Source: Verrucomicrobiia bacterium (lineage in GTDB: Bacteria > Verrucomicrobiota > Verrucomicrobiia > Verrucomicrobiales > DEV007). Taken from it: DNA of 44,590 bases. A program made the position numbers and the translations under genes. The stretch is from contig JAUIGD010000008.1 in NCBI GenBank assembly GCA_030430255.1, positions 1-44,590 of the forward strand. Reading direction: 5' to 3'. The first letter of the stretch is position 1, and each line of letters begins with the position of its first letter. Shown in pieces: positions 43,293 to 44,590 of the stretch. Below the pieces are notes generated by a model. The model was not told the origin of the DNA. It saw only the letters and a list, made by a program, of their open reading frames with translations, and did no database searches.

Positions 43293-44234
43293 ATGTGGCA
43301 TCGGCGCCCCGCCTGCGGACCCGAACCGGCGCCGCGCCCGCACACGGTCAACGCGCCAGATGACTGGCCGGCGAGCGATTCGCTGGATGACTGGGACCTG
43401 CTTCCGACCGCTCCCGACTGGGCCAGCGGCATTCGCGACGAGTGGGAACCGGGCGAGGAGGGCGCGCGCAAACGTCTGGACGCGTTCCGCGATGAAGCCG
43501 CGCACTATGAAGGCCGGAGAAACCTGCCCTCGGTGGAAGGAACATCGAGGCTCTCGCCGCACCTGCATTTCGGTGAGATTTCGCCTGGCGCCGTCTGGCA
43601 CGCAACGTCCGACAAGGGCGGTTCGGTCGCTACCTTCCTCGGCGAATTGGGTTGGCGCGACTATGCGCAGAACGTGATCCTGCAATTCCCGGACTACGGC
43701 AAGTCCAATGCACGTGATCGGTTCGATGAGTTTCCATGGCGCAATCCCAATCGCGGTCACACAATCGCAGATGAGTTGCAGGCCTGGCAGCAGGGCCGAA
43801 CCGGTTATCCCATCGTCGATGCCGGGATGCGCCAGCTGTGGCACACGGGCTGGATGCATAACCGGGTGAGGATGATCGCCGCCTCGTTCCTCATCAAGCA
43901 CCTGCTGATTGACTGGCGGGAAGGCGAAAAGTGGTTCTGGGACACGCTGGTCGATGCAGATTACGCCTCGAACGCGGTCAACTGGCAGTGGGTGGCCGGA
44001 ACCGGCATCGATTCGAACATGTTCGTGCGGATCATGGCGCCGCTCTCTCAATCCGAAAAATTCGACGCTGCGGCCTACATCCGCCAGTGGGTTCCGGAAT
44101 TGGCCGACCTTTCGGACGAAGCCATTCACGATCCATCCGATGAACTGCGTCCGCAGGATTATCCGGCAAAATTGGTCGGTCACCGTGAGGCCCGCGAGCG
44201 AGCGCTTGACGCTTATTCGGAAATCAAGTCCTGA
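43293..44234 (+). pseudogene. deoxyribodipyrimidine photolyase, C-terminal part only (5'-truncated)
   Basis: This frame encodes the FAD-binding C-terminal ~300 residues of a class I CPD photolyase/cryptochrome: WEPGEEGARKRLDAF, GTSRLSPHLHFGEISP, GRTGYPIVDAGMRQLWHTGWMHNRVRMIAASFLIKHL (conserved core), WFWDTLVDADYASNAVNWQWVAG and TGIDSNMFVRIMAPLSQ. The N-terminal alpha/beta antenna domain (~160 residues) is absent: similarity starts near 43320, directly after sequence resembling the host intergenic repeat. The nominal ATG 43293 belongs to that flank, and the frame is closed upstream by the oxidoreductase stop. Wording and lower GC point to an alphaproteobacterial (sphingomonad/erythrobacter) source. 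It is most simply a chimeric join; a real truncated insertion is possible. The 3' end is intact. Confidence 0.87.
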
Positions 44235-44310
44235 AATACAGCTTGTGGCCAATGAATTACTGCAGCCTTGAACAATTGCCGCAGCCGTCCATTTTCGGCA
44301 TACTGCGCGC

Positions 44311-44590
44311 ATGAGCACAACGGTGCCAGGCAGGGGTGATGAGTTGATGTCGGGCGGGCGCGCGGGGCGGCTGCTGGCCGCCGTCGCGCTGGGCACGGCG
44401 GGCTATGCGATGCAGGACATCCTGCTCGAGCCCTACGGCGGCGAGGTGCTGGGCCTCGGCGTCGGCGCGACGACCGCGTTGACGGGCATCTGGTCCTTCG
44501 GCGCGCTGGTCGGCTTCGCCGCCGCCGCGCGCTGGCTGGCGCGGGGGACCGATCCCTGCCTGCTCGCCGCCTGGGCGGCGGTGGCGGGGG
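44311..44590 (+). CDS. PucC/LhaA-family transporter fragment (internal join and window edge)
   Basis: Reads MSTTVPGRGDELMSGGRAG, then AAVALGTAGYAMQDILLEPY, GGEVLGLGVGATTALTG and SFGALVGFAAAARWLARGTDP. The AMQD(I/V)LLEPYGG(E/Q)VLGL block is the signature of PucC/Bch2-type MFS proteins of phototrophic proteobacteria, which help assemble light-harvesting complexes. In full-length members this block sits in the second half (around residue 250), so ~200 N-terminal residues are missing. The first dozen residues look like an unrelated gene start with its own promoter-like upstream (TTGCCG..CATACT). GC rises sharply from about 44340. A second join near 44335-44350 is therefore likely. Confidence 0.72.
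   Translation, partial: MSTTVPGRGDELMSGGRAGRLLAAVALGTAGYAMQDILLEPYGGEVLGLGVGATTALTGIWSFGALVGFAAAARWLARGTDPCLLAAWAAVAG

Noticed and set aside
43293-44234. A complete functional photolyase
   Set aside because: About 160 N-terminal residues (antenna domain) are missing and the frame is closed upstream by the previous gene's stop.

Overview
The window is high-GC bacterial DNA that fits the Verrucomicrobiota / PVC group best. This is inferred from gene content alone: paired PilT ATPases, a pseudopilin beside a very large secreted protease, a DUF1080 (3-keto-disaccharide hydrolase-like) protein, a Tat-exported Gfo/Idh/MocA oxidoreductase, and a manganese-type ABC permease fused to a DtxR-like domain. 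Few genes have a clear Shine-Dalgarno sequence. The last ~1.3 kb (from about 43315) does not match. It holds the C-terminal part of a photolyase and the C-terminal part of a PucC-family protein, both of alphaproteobacterial (sphingomonad/erythrobacter) character, so the window end is probably an assembly chimera or a scarred insertion.

Layout. 1-5703: partial GYF_2 membrane protein (-), two PilT-like ATPases, a small membrane protein, and a three-domain fusion of low-molecular-weight phosphatase, RpiB and serine hydroxymethyltransferase. 5704-11162: two strong hairpins, a secreted 844-aa protein (-), glucose-6-phosphate dehydrogenase (+) and a MidA-type methyltransferase (-). 11337-13853: a class A penicillin-binding protein with an intact glycosyltransferase but no transpeptidase SxxK motif. 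13854-17580: a gene-poor island of short inverted-repeat elements, one lipoprotein and tRNA-Arg(ACG). 17581-25940: a minus-strand run (CHASE2 adenylate/guanylate cyclase, ParB, M28 glutaminyl-cyclase-like peptidase) divergent from a plus-strand run (outer-membrane barrel, FecR-domain protein, NatA/NatB-type ABC exporter). 25941-27939: a second repeat island with the same element families. 27940-33779 (-): multidomain subtilisin, pseudopilin and a small secreted protein. 33907-35618: HisJ-type phosphatase overlapping FolP, followed by a 61-bp tandem repeat. 35883-36587 (-): DUF1080 protein. 36666-41752: MntR/DtxR regulator divergent from a four-gene manganese/iron ABC operon, with a perfect 20-bp palindrome between them. 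41826-43268: Gfo/Idh oxidoreductase. 43293-44590: the foreign end.

How the genes work together. The clearest functional unit is the metal locus: binding lipoprotein, ATPase and two permeases, with a dedicated DtxR-family repressor and an obvious operator. The first permease carries its own repressor-like C-terminal domain, so the locus may sense metal at both the DNA and the transporter. A second candidate unit is the FecR / outer-membrane barrel / CHASE2-cyclase neighbourhood, which looks like envelope sensing coupled to cyclic-nucleotide output. The repeat islands hold three families of short non-coding elements (about 170-470 bp) with inverted termini, many edged by CTAG. They look like MITEs and have no transposase in the window.
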